A stretch of 64,000 bases of DNA from JBCCMF01 sp038747545 (GTDB lineage: Bacteria; Bacteroidota; Rhodothermia; Rhodothermales; JBCCMF01). The DNA lies in the NCBI GenBank assembly GCA_038747545.1, contig JBCDJT010000001.1, positions 39,451-103,450 of the forward strand. The letters are read 5' to 3'. The notes under the pieces were generated by a model that was not told the origin of the DNA, searched no databases, and was given only the letters and a program-made list of their open reading frames with translations. This document shows, piece after piece, positions 1-8,848 of this stretch. The position numbers and the translations under genes were made by a program. Every line of letters starts with the position of its first letter. Positions within the stretch are counted from its first letter, which is position 1.

Positions 1-1079
1 GCATCGTTCGCATCGAAGGCGATATCATCGGCGATGATGATGCCTTTGACGATCAAGCGCTGGGCTACGGCTGGAGTTGGGATGACGAACTGTTCTACTA
101 CAGCGCCGAAACGGGCGCGCTCTCCTTCAACGATAACTGTGTGGACTTCGAGCTGAAGGCCACCGATGTTGGCGCGCCCGCTGCCATCTCTTGGGCACCG
201 CACAACACCTCCTTTGTCACGGTACACAACACGAGCCGCACCATTGACGCGGCGTTGCGCATCGACGAAGACTACGCGCGCACGCGTGACGGCAATGCGT
301 TCACACTCGGCAGCTTGGTCCCTGCTGAGCAGACAGATGTCGAATCGCTATCGGTCCACAACCCTACGGCGTTCTTCCTCCATGTTTTCAGAGAGGTGCT
401 GCTTCAAGAAAGCATCGCCCACAACGGGCGGATTGTGGACATCGACGACATGGCGATTAAGCCAACCTACGCCCCTGAGACCACTACACTGGTGAGCACC
501 CACCGTTCACCGCCTCTCGCCGAGATCATAAGCGTCGTCAACAAAAGAAGCCAGAACTTGTATGCCGAGCAGTTATTGAAGACCCTGGGTGGCCTGCCCA
601 TAGACGACGGCTTGGCTCTTGGTGAGGACGAGCTGGCCATGGGCTCAGCTGCGCGCGGTATCGCCCTGAGCCGCATGTACCACGGTGCCGCTGGCGTCGA
701 TACCAGCCGCATCCAGCTGGTGGACGGATCGGGGCTAGCGCGTCAGAACCTCGTCAGCGCAACCATGACGACCGATCTGCTTGTGGCCGCACGGTCGCTA
801 CCCGACACGGCCTATGCAAATACGTACATCCGCTCCCTTGCGGTGGGCGGACAAGAGGGGACCTTGCGGTACCGCTTCAACAGTGCTGATGCCCCTACCG
901 TCTATGCTAAAACGGGTACGGTGGGCAATGCCAGCGCACTCAGCGGCTACCTTAACCCCTTCTCTGCTCGCCCACTCGTTTTTGCCATCATGGTAAATCA
1001 TTACACTGTACCTACTCGCCTTGCACGACAAGCACAAGATCGGATCATTCACCTTTTGAATGCATATAGTGGCGGTTGA
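1..1079 (+). CDS. dacB: D-alanyl-D-alanine carboxypeptidase/endopeptidase (PBP4 family), 5' truncated
   Basis: The gene is cut by the window start; the open frame begins at base 3 and runs to TGA at 1077-1079. The product is a periplasmic PBP4-type (peptidase S13) enzyme that trims or cleaves peptide cross-links in peptidoglycan. The sequence shows the family's WSWDD and NDNCVD stretch near the visible N-terminus, the SxN-region equivalent DGSGLARQN around 720-750, and the KTG triad AKTGTVGNASALSGYL around 905-955. The SxxK nucleophile motif must lie upstream and is not seen. It is followed by an 86-bp gap containing a 7-bp hairpin (1098-1124) before hslV. The family call is firm; the truncation comes from the window edge and is not biological. 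Confidence 0.93.
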   Translation, partial: IVRIEGDIIGDDDAFDDQALGYGWSWDDELFYYSAETGALSFNDNCVDFELKATDVGAPAAISWAPHNTSFVTVHNTSRTIDAALRIDEDYARTRDGNAFTLGSLVPAEQTDVESLSVHNPTAFFLHVFREVLLQESIAHNGRIVDIDDMAIKPTYAPETTTLVSTHRSPPLAEIISVVNKRSQNLYAEQLLKTLGGLPIDDGLALGEDELAMGSAARGIALSRMYHGAAGVDTSRIQLVDGSGLARQNLVSATMTTDLLVAARSLPDTAYANTYIRSLAVGGQEGTLRYRFNSADAPTVYAKTGTVGNASALSGYLNPFSARPLVFAIMVNHYTVPTRLARQAQDRIIHLLNAYSGG

Positions 1080-1165
1080 GGAGTAATTAGCTAGCACGGA
1101 GTGCTTCAATTATCATCGCACTCCTCGGCAGGACTCGGTCTGTATATTTCGTTAGTTGAGTAGTA

Positions 1166-1729
1166 ATGGCGGACGGACGCTCGAGAATCAGAAGTACAAC
1201 TGTGCTTGGTGTGCGCCAAGGGACAAGCGTTGCTCTTGGATCTGATGGCCAAGCTACGCTAGGGCAAACCGTAATGAAGCACCAAGCCAAGAAGGTGCGG
1301 TCGTTATACAACGGCAAGATTCTCGCCGGGTTTGCCGGATCTACAGCCGACGCCTTCACCCTCTTTGAGCGGTTCGAGTCCAAGCTGCAGCAATTTAGTG
1401 GAAGCGTGCTTCGCGCTTCTGTTGAGTTAGCCAAGGACTGGCGTACCGACCGCTATTTACGCCGCCTGGAGGCGCTGCTCGCCGTTGCCTCCGCAGAACA
1501 CCTACTGATTATTAGCGGCACGGGGGACGTGATCGAACCAGACGATGACATTGTGGCTATCGGCTCTGGCGGTCCCTATGCCCTGGCGGCTGCACGTGCT
1601 ATCAAAAAGTTTAACCCCGACTTGCCCGCGCAGCAGATCGTTCAAGAAGGATTGCATATAGCTGCCGACATTTGCATCTACACAAACCACCACACCACTG
1701 TCCTAGAGCTCGAGCCTGGCAATAATTAG
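1166..1729 (+). CDS. hslV: ATP-dependent protease peptidase subunit HslV
   Basis: This is the proteasome-like threonine peptidase of the HslUV complex; two hexameric rings degrade proteins unfolded by HslU in the cytoplasm. The catalytic threonine is Thr11 of the reading frame, in the RSTTVLGVR context, so ten residues (MADGRSRIRS) would be removed, against only Met1 in E. coli. No start codon lies nearer the TT pair. The later GSGGPYALAAARA and AADICIYTNH segments are typical of the family, and 187 residues is near the usual length. Its partner hslU is 1.1 kb downstream, separated by an unrelated NYN-like gene. A TATATTTC sequence at 1143-1150, one base off the Bacteroidota -7 box, could be a promoter, but it sits very close to the start. 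Confidence 0.95.
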   Translation: MADGRSRIRSTTVLGVRQGTSVALGSDGQATLGQTVMKHQAKKVRSLYNGKILAGFAGSTADAFTLFERFESKLQQFSGSVLRASVELAKDWRTDRYLRRLEALLAVASAEHLLIISGTGDVIEPDDDIVAIGSGGPYALAAARAIKKFNPDLPAQQIVQEGLHIAADICIYTNHHTTVLELEPGNN

Positions 1730-1770
1730 CACCCACTTCCAGCGCGAGCCCTGTATACGTCATAATTTTC

Positions 1771-2766
1771 ATGCGCTACCCCTCTCGCAACGCCCCCGTC
1801 AATCTCAAGAAAGCTGTCGTTTTTGTTGACTTTGACGATCTGTATTGCACCTTGAATCCGATGGTGGCGCATGACGCCTACCCGGATGACATCATGGTCG
1901 AGATCTTGTCGAACACGTACAAGCATGTGCTCGACAAAGCCCGGCTTACCGCTGGGCCAGCTTTTGCCTATGCCGATTTCTCGACTGTGCGCGGCAATTC
2001 TACGCTGACGCAGCGATCCCTGGCCCATTTGGGCATTGAGCCACGGTTCGTCCCGCAAGAGGCACAGCCCAACGCCGCCGAGTTGCAGATCTGCATTGAA
2101 GCGACGCGGTACGCGGCGCAAGAACCTGACTTGGCTGCCTGCATCCTCGTCACAGGCTCACGGATGTACCTCCCGCTGGCACAGTATCTTCGGGGTCAAG
2201 GCTTAACCGTACTGATCATTTCGCTCAACGCCGCCCCGTCGTTGAAGACCCTGCAGTTTGCGAGCGGTGTCCAGTTCGTGGATGCGTTGAGTCTGCTGAG
2301 CGAAGCCTCGCGGCGCGCCCTCGCCACCACCGAGGAGCCTCAGCAGCGTGAAGCTCATGAACCCCAAGCAGCCGAATCGAAGACCTACTCGTCTGTGGAG
2401 TCGGCACTGGCGATACAGACCATTGAGGTTATTGAAGAGGCCTTTGGGCAGTACGAGGAGATCTACCTCACCCCCCTGCTGCGCAAGCTCTCTGATGAGT
2501 TCATCGAGGAAGACTACGACCCCAAGACCATCATCAGCGAACTCGAAACGGCCGGCGCCGTGGTGCTTGAAAAACGCAAGGGCTTCCCTTACGACTACAC
2601 TGTGCTCATCCTCGATTACAATCATCCCGATGTCCAGGATATAGTAGAAGGCTTAGCCGAGGGCGAAGATGAAGGCTTTGACGACGACGACGACTGGGAT
2701 GAGGGCTATGAAGCCTCAGACGATGATCGAAGCCTTTCATCTACCGAGGCGTATGTAGCGCGTTAA
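1771..2766 (+). CDS. NYN/PIN-like domain protein with acidic C-terminal tail
   Basis: This 331-residue protein has an N-terminal NYN-like (PIN-fold nuclease family) domain of about 170 residues. The opening strand with its aspartates is kept (VFVDFDDLY, residues 16-24). The second conserved acidic motif reads NAAELQICIEA, and the third, normally SGDSDF, reads VTGSRMYLPL, so two acidic positions expected at a nuclease centre are missing. Residues about 205-290 look like a small helical, winged-helix-type domain, and the last 40 residues are strongly acidic. It lies 41 bp after hslV and 27 bp before hslU on the same strand, suggesting cotranscription. It may bind RNA without cutting it, or use a modified site. 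The fold call is from motif recognition only and the function is unknown. Confidence 0.7.
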   Translation: MRYPSRNAPVNLKKAVVFVDFDDLYCTLNPMVAHDAYPDDIMVEILSNTYKHVLDKARLTAGPAFAYADFSTVRGNSTLTQRSLAHLGIEPRFVPQEAQPNAAELQICIEATRYAAQEPDLAACILVTGSRMYLPLAQYLRGQGLTVLIISLNAAPSLKTLQFASGVQFVDALSLLSEASRRALATTEEPQQREAHEPQAAESKTYSSVESALAIQTIEVIEEAFGQYEEIYLTPLLRKLSDEFIEEDYDPKTIISELETAGAVVLEKRKGFPYDYTVLILDYNHPDVQDIVEGLAEGEDEGFDDDDDWDEGYEASDDDRSLSSTEAYVAR

Positions 2767-2793
2767 TTGCAACCACGCCTTTACCGACTTCTC

Positions 2794-4206
2794 ATGCCCG
2801 CACATTGGACGCCACGCGAGATCGTGGCCGAGCTGGATACGTATATCATCGGCCAGCATGACGCGAAAAAGAGTGTAGCTATCGCCCTGCGCAACCGCTG
2901 GCGGCGTCAACAAGCCGACGCGGCCCTGCGGCAGGAGATCATGCCGAACAACATTATCATGATTGGCCCCACGGGGGTTGGCAAAACAGAAATCGCACGT
3001 CGGCTTGCGAAGTTAGCTGGTGCGCCTTTTGTCAAAGTCGAGGCCACCAAGTTCACCGAAGTCGGCTATGTGGGGCGCGACGTGGACAGCATGATCCGCG
3101 ACCTCGTAGACATCGCGATCAACATGGTGCGCGACGAGCACTCTGCTAGCGTTGAGCAGCGCGCCGCGGAGCTAGCCGAAGAGCGCATCCTCGACCTGCT
3201 CATCCCACCCAGCAAGCCGAGCACCAAGTCGCCCGCACGCATGGTCAATGGTCCGGGCTTCGTGATGGAGACGCGTGACGATGCTGATGACGCAAAACCG
3301 AATACTGAAGAGGAGCTGCGCGAGCGCACCCGAGCCAAGTTTCGCGACAAGCTGAAGCGCGGCGACTTGGACGACCGCGAGGTGGAGATTGAAGTCGCCT
3401 CGTCGTCCACCCCGATGATGCAGGTCTTCGGCCCGATGGGCATGGAAGAGATGGGGGTGAACCTCCAGGATCTCTTTGGCAACATGAACAAGGGGCGCCG
3501 CAAGAAACGCCGCCTCCCCATCAGCGAAGCCCGAGAGGCGCTGGCTGCCGAAGAAGCGCAGAAGCTCATCGACATGGACAAGGTAACCGCCGAAGCTCTG
3601 GAGCGTGTGCAGCAATCCGGTATCGTCTTCATCGACGAGATCGACAAGGTGGCCGCACGCTCTGACAGTCGCGGCAGCGCCGACGTCTCGCGTGAGGGCG
3701 TCCAGCGCGACCTGCTCCCCATCGTGGAGGGTTCCAACGTGACGACCAAGCACGGGATGGTCAAGACGGACCATATCCTGTTTGTGGCCAGCGGCGCGTT
3801 TCACGTGTCTAAGCCGAGCGACCTCATCCCCGAACTGCAAGGCCGTTTTCCCATACGCGTAGAGCTGCAGAGCCTGACCGAGCACGACTTCGTTCGCATC
3901 CTGACCGAGCCCAAGAACGCGCTCCTTAAGCAATACCGCGCACTGCTGGCATCGGAAGAGGTAGACATTGCATTCGACGAGGGCGCAGTGGAGGCGATAG
4001 CGCGGATCGCAGCACACGTGAACCGAGAGGTCGAGAACATCGGGGCTCGGCGGCTGCACACCATCTTGACGACGCTGCTGGAAGACCTCCTCTTCGACGT
4101 GCCCGATCAACGCCCCGACGGCGCGCTGACCATCACGGCAGCTATGGTGGATGAGAAGCTCGGGCATGTGGTTGAAGACCGCGATCTCAGCCAGTACATT
4201 TTGTAG
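2794..4206 (+). CDS. hslU: ATP-dependent protease ATPase subunit HslU
   Basis: HslU is the AAA+ unfoldase that feeds substrates to HslV. I choose ATG 2794, giving MPAHWTPREIVAELD, because this lines up with the conserved family start; a TTG at 2767 would add nine residues. Walker A GPTGVGKT is at residues 58-65, the pore loop GYVG at 91-94, the variable I-domain at about 110-240, and Walker B GIVFIDEID at 276-284. The C-terminus ends DLSQYIL, the tail that inserts into HslV to activate it. The protein has 470 residues, slightly longer than the E. coli version because of the I-domain. It is the last gene of the hslV-NYN-hslU run. Confidence 0.96.
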   Translation: MPAHWTPREIVAELDTYIIGQHDAKKSVAIALRNRWRRQQADAALRQEIMPNNIIMIGPTGVGKTEIARRLAKLAGAPFVKVEATKFTEVGYVGRDVDSMIRDLVDIAINMVRDEHSASVEQRAAELAEERILDLLIPPSKPSTKSPARMVNGPGFVMETRDDADDAKPNTEEELRERTRAKFRDKLKRGDLDDREVEIEVASSSTPMMQVFGPMGMEEMGVNLQDLFGNMNKGRRKKRRLPISEAREALAAEEAQKLIDMDKVTAEALERVQQSGIVFIDEIDKVAARSDSRGSADVSREGVQRDLLPIVEGSNVTTKHGMVKTDHILFVASGAFHVSKPSDLIPELQGRFPIRVELQSLTEHDFVRILTEPKNALLKQYRALLASEEVDIAFDEGAVEAIARIAAHVNREVENIGARRLHTILTTLLEDLLFDVPDQRPDGALTITAAMVDEKLGHVVEDRDLSQYIL

Positions 4207-4235
4207 CCGTCCACGCTACCTCCTGCTGCGCTCTG

Positions 4236-5201
4236 TTGCACCACACTCGCATACCGCTCGCGGCAGTACCGCCCTCCCTGTGGGACGTGTTCAACACTCC
4301 CACCACACAGTCTGAGCCGACGTTCAGGCCCGATATGCTCAAGGCGTTCAGCTCAGCATTTGGCTACGCCGTTGAGCTGTTCATTGTCCAAAATCCTGAA
4401 CGTCAAAAGCCGATGTGGAGCACGGCGCTCTTCGTGCGGCGGCGGCTCGGCCTGACCGTGGGCGTCCGCATACCAACGCTGGCATATAGCCCGATGGCAC
4501 TCACAGCAGAGGGGCAACGGTTACTCTCTCGGAAACCGGATGCCTTTGTCGAACCTCTGCGCGCCCTATCCAATGCCTTCGGGCAGGTTCAACTTACGCT
4601 CCCCCCATGGTTCGCCGACGTCCGCCCCTTCCAGTGGGCGGGCTGGGAAGCATCGCCGTTGTACACAGCACTCATCGACCTGAGGGTCACCGATCTTGAG
4701 GCACGTTGGTCGGCCAGCACGCGGCGCACCGTGCGCCGTCACCACGCGCATTATCAGTTCGACGCTGCACATCATGCCCCAGATGTAGTAACTACTTTGT
4801 TGAGGGAGAGCTATACCCGTCAGGCGCGGCCCCTACCCGCTCCGCCGAGCGCGCTGCAGGCAACCCTGTCGGCGCTGGCGCCAACGGATGCGTGCGCCAT
4901 GCCCGCTGTGCGCGCCAAGAAGACGGGCGAGATCGAGGCGTGCGTGGCGCTGCTGCAGCATCAGCACACTGCACACTATTGGCTGGCGGGCAGCCGTCCT
5001 GGTCCAGCGATGAGCGTGTTGTTGGACCGTGTATGGTCTGATGCGCGGTCACGTGGCCTCCACACTTTTGACTTCATCGGGGCGAATACACCGAGCATCG
5101 CTGAGTTTAAGCGTCGCCTTGGCGGTCGTCTGGTGCCGTATTATCACGTCGCTGCCCACGCACATCCCCTCCTTCGATGGCGCCATCGCCTCAGTCACTA
5201 G
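4236..5201 (+). CDS. FemAB/BioF2-like GNAT-fold acyltransferase
   Basis: The 321-residue product resembles the FemAB-type acetyltransferases found in cell-surface polysaccharide clusters. The fit rests on the aromatic-rich first half with a WSASTRRTVRRHH segment (roughly residues 157-169), the YWLAGSR strand near 246, and the closing FDFIGANTPSIAEFKRRLGG stretch (about residues 277-296) followed by a tyrosine-rich strand, which is characteristic of this fold. It probably transfers an acyl or aminoacyl group to a surface glycan or peptide; the substrate is unknown. Start TTG 4236 is the longest option, and no ATG occurs before 4336, which would cut into the domain. It overlaps the next gene by 25 bp, so the two are likely co-translated. 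Confidence 0.72.
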   Translation: MHHTRIPLAAVPPSLWDVFNTPTTQSEPTFRPDMLKAFSSAFGYAVELFIVQNPERQKPMWSTALFVRRRLGLTVGVRIPTLAYSPMALTAEGQRLLSRKPDAFVEPLRALSNAFGQVQLTLPPWFADVRPFQWAGWEASPLYTALIDLRVTDLEARWSASTRRTVRRHHAHYQFDAAHHAPDVVTTLLRESYTRQARPLPAPPSALQATLSALAPTDACAMPAVRAKKTGEIEACVALLQHQHTAHYWLAGSRPGPAMSVLLDRVWSDARSRGLHTFDFIGANTPSIAEFKRRLGGRLVPYYHVAAHAHPLLRWRHRLSH

Positions 5202-6769
5202 TCTCCTTCTCGCGCCTGGTCTGGCTGGGCTTGGGTGTGACGTTGCTGGCCTACCTTGTGCGGTTCGGCTACGGCTATGGGTACAGCGACCAGGACGATG
5301 TGCTGCCGTTCGTGATGGCGCTGGGTGATCCAGCCCTCTTCGCATCAGACTGGTTCGTGCAGGAGCAGTTGGGTACCCTCAATGTGCGGACGTACGTGGC
5401 CTACGGGTTGTGGGCACTCGCACACGTCATGTCACTGGAGTGGGCGGTTGGCGTAGCGTACCTCGCGTCCTTCGGCCTACTTTTCAGTGGACTGTATCGC
5501 GTATACATGTCGGCAACTGGGCACCAGGTGGCAAGCGTAGCGGCGGTGTTTGTGGCGTTGGTGCTTACGCCGCAGTGGACCCTGGGCGGCAACGACCTCG
5601 CGCATTCCATGTTTGTGCCGAGCATGCTGGCATGGGGCATCGTGCTACACGGCGTCCATGCAGCACAGCGAAGACGCTGGGGCACCGCTGGCGCTATCGT
5701 GGGCGCCGCCGTGATTGCTCAAGCGCTGGTTGGCCTGCAGGTGGCGCTGGTCATTGGCATCGCACTGCTTCTACACAGCGTGTTTGCGAAACGCTGGCGA
5801 CCTACGCTGGCGTTTGGCGCTGGCGTGCTCGTGGCGAGCAGCCCAATGCTCATCCCGTTGATCCTGCAGGTGGTTACCGCTGCACCGTTGCCCGAATCGG
5901 CACCCTCTATTCGGACTGTTCTGGCCGAGTACCGTGCGCCTCATCACTACTTGGTTAATGCCTTCCCGATGCGTGCGTGGGTGCGGTTTGGCGTCTTGCT
6001 GGCCACCGGGATAGGCGCTGCGTTGTGGCTAACCTACAAAGCGCTGGTCCATCAGCACCTCCGCCCCGCCCTAGCCGTGCTCGCTATCATAGGCGTCACC
6101 CTGGCCTGTGCGACGGTCTTAACGGTAGTCTGGCCGAGCACGTTTGTGCTCAAGCTACAACTCTTCAAGCTGACCGTGTTGGCCAAGGTCATACTGATCG
6201 GCCTGATCGCCATGGGGTTGGCGACCGTGCTCCCCGCACTGGATGCTCACGTCCTGACCTCGCGGCGGACGCTTGTTGCCACCGGCGTTGCTGGGCTGCT
6301 TATCTGTGGCGGTGTGCTCGCCACCCGACCAGACGCCACGCCATGGCACCCACGCATGGGAAGCACCGTAGCGATGCATGAGCTGATGACTTGGGCACAC
6401 GCCGAGAGCAGCGCGGACGCACACTTTCTAGTGCCACCAACATGGTCGGGCTTCCGCACACAAGCGAGGCGGAGCACCGTAGTCACCATAAAAGGCTTCC
6501 CCTTCACAGATGCGGCTATGGTAGCGTGGTACCACCGGATGCGCGCTGTCGTACCCGAGGGCTCCGAGGGCTCTGCTTACCACCTCCCGATCACTGCCCG
6601 CACGGATGCTGGCTACGCCGCGCTGTCATCAACCGCGCTCGAAACCGCCGCAGACACTTACGCGGCTACACACATCGTCACACCGATCGATACGCTCTCC
6701 ACAGTTTGGGTCCACGCAGCTACGTTTGGCGACTGGCATGTGCATGAGCGGCGCGGGTTGCAGCCATGA
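5177..6769 (+). CDS. Polytopic inner-membrane protein, possibly DUF6798-like
   Basis: This 530-residue protein has about ten hydrophobic segments between residues 12 and 400, followed by a soluble C-terminal domain of about 130 residues. That domain contains a FRTQARRSTVVTIKGFPF stretch near residues 425-442 and a WYHRM motif near 450. The pattern resembles large, uncharacterised membrane proteins of polysaccharide regions (DUF6798-type), but this is recollection and not a search. The early GYSDQDDVLPFV segment between the first two helices is also seen in such proteins. ATG 5177 lies inside the 3' end of the acyltransferase gene, and the stop overlaps the ATG of the flippase (ATGA at 6766), so the three form a tightly coupled unit. 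The role is probably in surface glycan assembly. Confidence 0.65.
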   Translation: MAPSPQSLVSFSRLVWLGLGVTLLAYLVRFGYGYGYSDQDDVLPFVMALGDPALFASDWFVQEQLGTLNVRTYVAYGLWALAHVMSLEWAVGVAYLASFGLLFSGLYRVYMSATGHQVASVAAVFVALVLTPQWTLGGNDLAHSMFVPSMLAWGIVLHGVHAAQRRRWGTAGAIVGAAVIAQALVGLQVALVIGIALLLHSVFAKRWRPTLAFGAGVLVASSPMLIPLILQVVTAAPLPESAPSIRTVLAEYRAPHHYLVNAFPMRAWVRFGVLLATGIGAALWLTYKALVHQHLRPALAVLAIIGVTLACATVLTVVWPSTFVLKLQLFKLTVLAKVILIGLIAMGLATVLPALDAHVLTSRRTLVATGVAGLLICGGVLATRPDATPWHPRMGSTVAMHELMTWAHAESSADAHFLVPPTWSGFRTQARRSTVVTIKGFPFTDAAMVAWYHRMRAVVPEGSEGSAYHLPITARTDAGYAALSSTALETAADTYAATHIVTPIDTLSTVWVHAATFGDWHVHERRGLQP

Positions 6770-8205
6770 AGATGAAGAGCTGGCTCGAACGAACCTTATC
6801 TGACAGCGGCTTCCGTGGTCCCGTCCTGACGCTGCTTTCGGGCAGCGGGCTCGCCATGCTACTCGGCTATGGCAGTGACCTCATCCTGACACGCCTGTAC
6901 AGCCCTGCAGACTATGAACTGTTTGCGGCGTTCGTGTTCATCCTGCTTCCCCTCAACGCCATCGGCGCGCTGCGGTATGAGGACGCGCTGATGCTCCCTG
7001 CCACCGACGACGAGGCCGCACCGCTTCTGGGGCTTTCTCTCGGTATCGTAGTCTTCCTGACGATGCTGATTGCAGGCGCTGTCGGGGGCTTCGGTTCCTC
7101 AATTGCTGATCACTTCGGCCTCCCTAGCCTGCGTCTCTGGCTGTGGCTGCTCCCCGTGGTTTATCTGCTGGAGCGCATGCGCCGACTGTCTGAGCTTTGG
7201 CTGACGCGCCAGAGCCGCTTCCGCCCAACATCAGCGGCGAACGTGGCGCAGACCATCAGCAACAAGGGCAGTGCCATCGGGCTTGGCCTCGAAAGCCTCA
7301 AGCACGGGGGGGCAGGCCTCTTTGTTGGCTACATTGCCTCCCGGCTCGGCGCGCTCGCGGTTCTAGGGCGCGCACTGCGGCCATGGCCTGTGCGCTGGCC
7401 GGCTCGTGCGGCTGCGCGCAACCTCCTGCGCCGCTATCGCCGTTTTCCCTTGTTCTCGTGTCCCTCTGCGCTGATCAACACAGGGCTGGCTGTGGTGCCC
7501 GTGTTGATCCTGGGCGGAATTTTTGCCGAAGCGTTCATCGCGCATTACCACCGTGTCTTCCAAACGATAGCCGTCCCGCTCAGCCTGATTGGGGGGGCTG
7601 TTGGTCAGGTCTTCTTCGTGCGGGCAGCTGAATCCAACAGGCACGGTACGCTCGCCACACTGACGACTGCGGTCCACGAGCGGTTGGTAGCCATCGGGCT
7701 CTTTCCTACGCTCGCCGTGGTGGTCGCGGGCCCCGACCTGTTCGCCGTTGTCTTCAGCGAACCGTGGCGACCAGCGGGTGAGATGGCACAAGCGCTGGCG
7801 CCTTGGCTATTTCTCGCTAGCGTCGCCTCGCCGCTTACGCGTGTCTTCGATGTGCTCGAGCGGCAGCGTCTTGACTTCGGCAGCAGCATCGTCATGTTGA
7901 TGCTGATCAGCGCAGGGCTAGTGGCTTTGCTGTTTACCGATGATCCGATGTCGGTTGTCCTCGCGCTTGGCGTGGCGGGCGTGGCGGCACGCGTGGTTCA
8001 CCTTGCTGTGATGATGCACGCGGTGAATGCCTCGCCGTGGCATGTCCTGCGTCCGTACGCGCGGTATTCGGTCTTTGCCGCACCAGGGCTTGCACTCACG
8101 CTATTGGCTTCCTTCAGCGACTCCTCGCTTTGGACGTTGGCAGCAGCCATGCTCGGCATGGTTGTGTATGCTGTGCTTGCCTATGCCAGCGAGCGCAGCA
8201 CATAG
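6766..8205 (+). CDS. Wzx-type polysaccharide flippase (MOP superfamily)
   Basis: The 479-residue product is an integral membrane protein with about 12-14 hydrophobic segments and the N-terminal signature of O-antigen/lipid-linked oligosaccharide flippases: GLAMLLGYGSDLILTRLYSP, then DYELFAAF, then ALRYEDALMLP near residue 70. Such proteins move undecaprenyl-linked sugar units from the cytoplasmic to the outer face of the inner membrane. It starts at ATG 6766 within the ATGA overlap with the preceding gene. No glycosyltransferase or polymerase lies beside it, which is unusual for a flippase, so the glycan must be built by genes elsewhere. A hairpin lies directly after the stop, between it and the convergent bacilliredoxin gene. 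Confidence 0.82.
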   Translation: MKMKSWLERTLSDSGFRGPVLTLLSGSGLAMLLGYGSDLILTRLYSPADYELFAAFVFILLPLNAIGALRYEDALMLPATDDEAAPLLGLSLGIVVFLTMLIAGAVGGFGSSIADHFGLPSLRLWLWLLPVVYLLERMRRLSELWLTRQSRFRPTSAANVAQTISNKGSAIGLGLESLKHGGAGLFVGYIASRLGALAVLGRALRPWPVRWPARAAARNLLRRYRRFPLFSCPSALINTGLAVVPVLILGGIFAEAFIAHYHRVFQTIAVPLSLIGGAVGQVFFVRAAESNRHGTLATLTTAVHERLVAIGLFPTLAVVVAGPDLFAVVFSEPWRPAGEMAQALAPWLFLASVASPLTRVFDVLERQRLDFGSSIVMLMLISAGLVALLFTDDPMSVVLALGVAGVAARVVHLAVMMHAVNASPWHVLRPYARYSVFAAPGLALTLLASFSDSSLWTLAAAMLGMVVYAVLAYASERST

Positions 8206-8240
8206 AAAAGGGCGACCTCACCGTCTGGGAGATCGCCCTT
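8206..8240 (-). terminator. Rho-independent terminator for the bacilliredoxin gene
   Basis: A 12-bp stem pairs 8208-8219 with 8229-8240, with one C/A mismatch that is a G-U pair in minus-strand RNA, around a 9-nt loop. On the minus strand the stem runs into four U residues (8209-8206). It sits between convergent genes and may also slow plus-strand transcription from the flippase gene. Confidence 0.7.
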
Positions 8241-8267
8241 GAACGTGTACGCCATGGCGTCGGTCGG

Positions 8268-8780
8268 CTACATGATCGACCGGAATGTGGGCGACGCGTG
8301 ACGGGTCATCGGCGCGGCTTGCGGCATCTCGATCTCGCCATCGCCGTCTTCGGCCTCATCGCCGCAGTACTTGTTGTAGGCATAGACCAAGTCGCTGGCG
8401 ATGGCTGCTGCGCTGCGCCCTTCGATGTGGCGACGCTCAATGACAAATACGGGCTCGCCGTCCTTGATCAGTGCCATGAAGGGGGAAGACGGCGGGATGC
8501 CTGCCAGGAACGAGCGCGCCTGTGCGGTAGCCTGCAGATCTTGACCCGCGAATACGGTGACCTTCTGATTGGGCTGCACCGGGTTCTGGCTCGACATGGC
8601 TACAGCCGGGCGCGCGTTGGCCGCTGCACAACCGCAGACCGAGTTCACCACGAGCAAGGTGGTGCCTTCGTGGTCAGGGTTCAACACAGCGTCGACGGCT
8701 TCGGCATCGCGGAGTTCTTCAACACCTAGGCGCGTGAGCTCTGCGCGCATCGGCGTGACTAAGGCTTCGGGATAAGGCAT
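8268..8780 (-). CDS. BrxA/BrxB-family bacilliredoxin
   Basis: Bacilliredoxins remove bacillithiol or a similar low-molecular-weight thiol from oxidised protein cysteines. The 170-residue product has the diagnostic CGC motif at residues 49-51 in VVNSVCGCAAANARP, and the family's opening MPYPEALVTPMR. ATG 8780 is chosen because that opening is conserved; an upstream ATG at 8819 would add 13 unrelated residues. The C-terminal 25 residues after KYCGDEAE are acidic and variable. It is monocistronic, converges on the flippase gene, and has a terminator at 8206-8240. Members occur in many Bacteroidota, where the thiol partner is not always known. Confidence 0.9.
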   Translation of the reverse strand: MPYPEALVTPMRAELTRLGVEELRDAEAVDAVLNPDHEGTTLLVVNSVCGCAAANARPAVAMSSQNPVQPNQKVTVFAGQDLQATAQARSFLAGIPPSSPFMALIKDGEPVFVIERRHIEGRSAAAIASDLVYAYNKYCGDEAEDGDGEIEMPQAAPMTRHASPTFRSIM

Positions 8781-8848
8781 AATGGTGTATGTAGTCGAGT
8801 AGAGGATGGGGTAAAACACACGATGGACGCGGCTGTGCGCCCACCGTC

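Noticed and set aside
1098..1124. GGAGTGC/GCACTCC hairpin after dacB as a terminator
   Set aside because: The stem is perfect but no T-run follows on either strand, so termination is not supported.
1371..1385. GGTTCGAGTCC, like a tRNA T-loop
   Set aside because: It lies within hslV coding sequence and no acceptor stem or anticodon arm can be formed around it. No tRNA was found in the window.
8037..8729. Open frame of 230 codons on the plus strand over the end of the flippase and the bacilliredoxin gene
   Set aside because: It overlaps two clear genes and a terminator, and its translation is cysteine- and arginine-rich with no motif.
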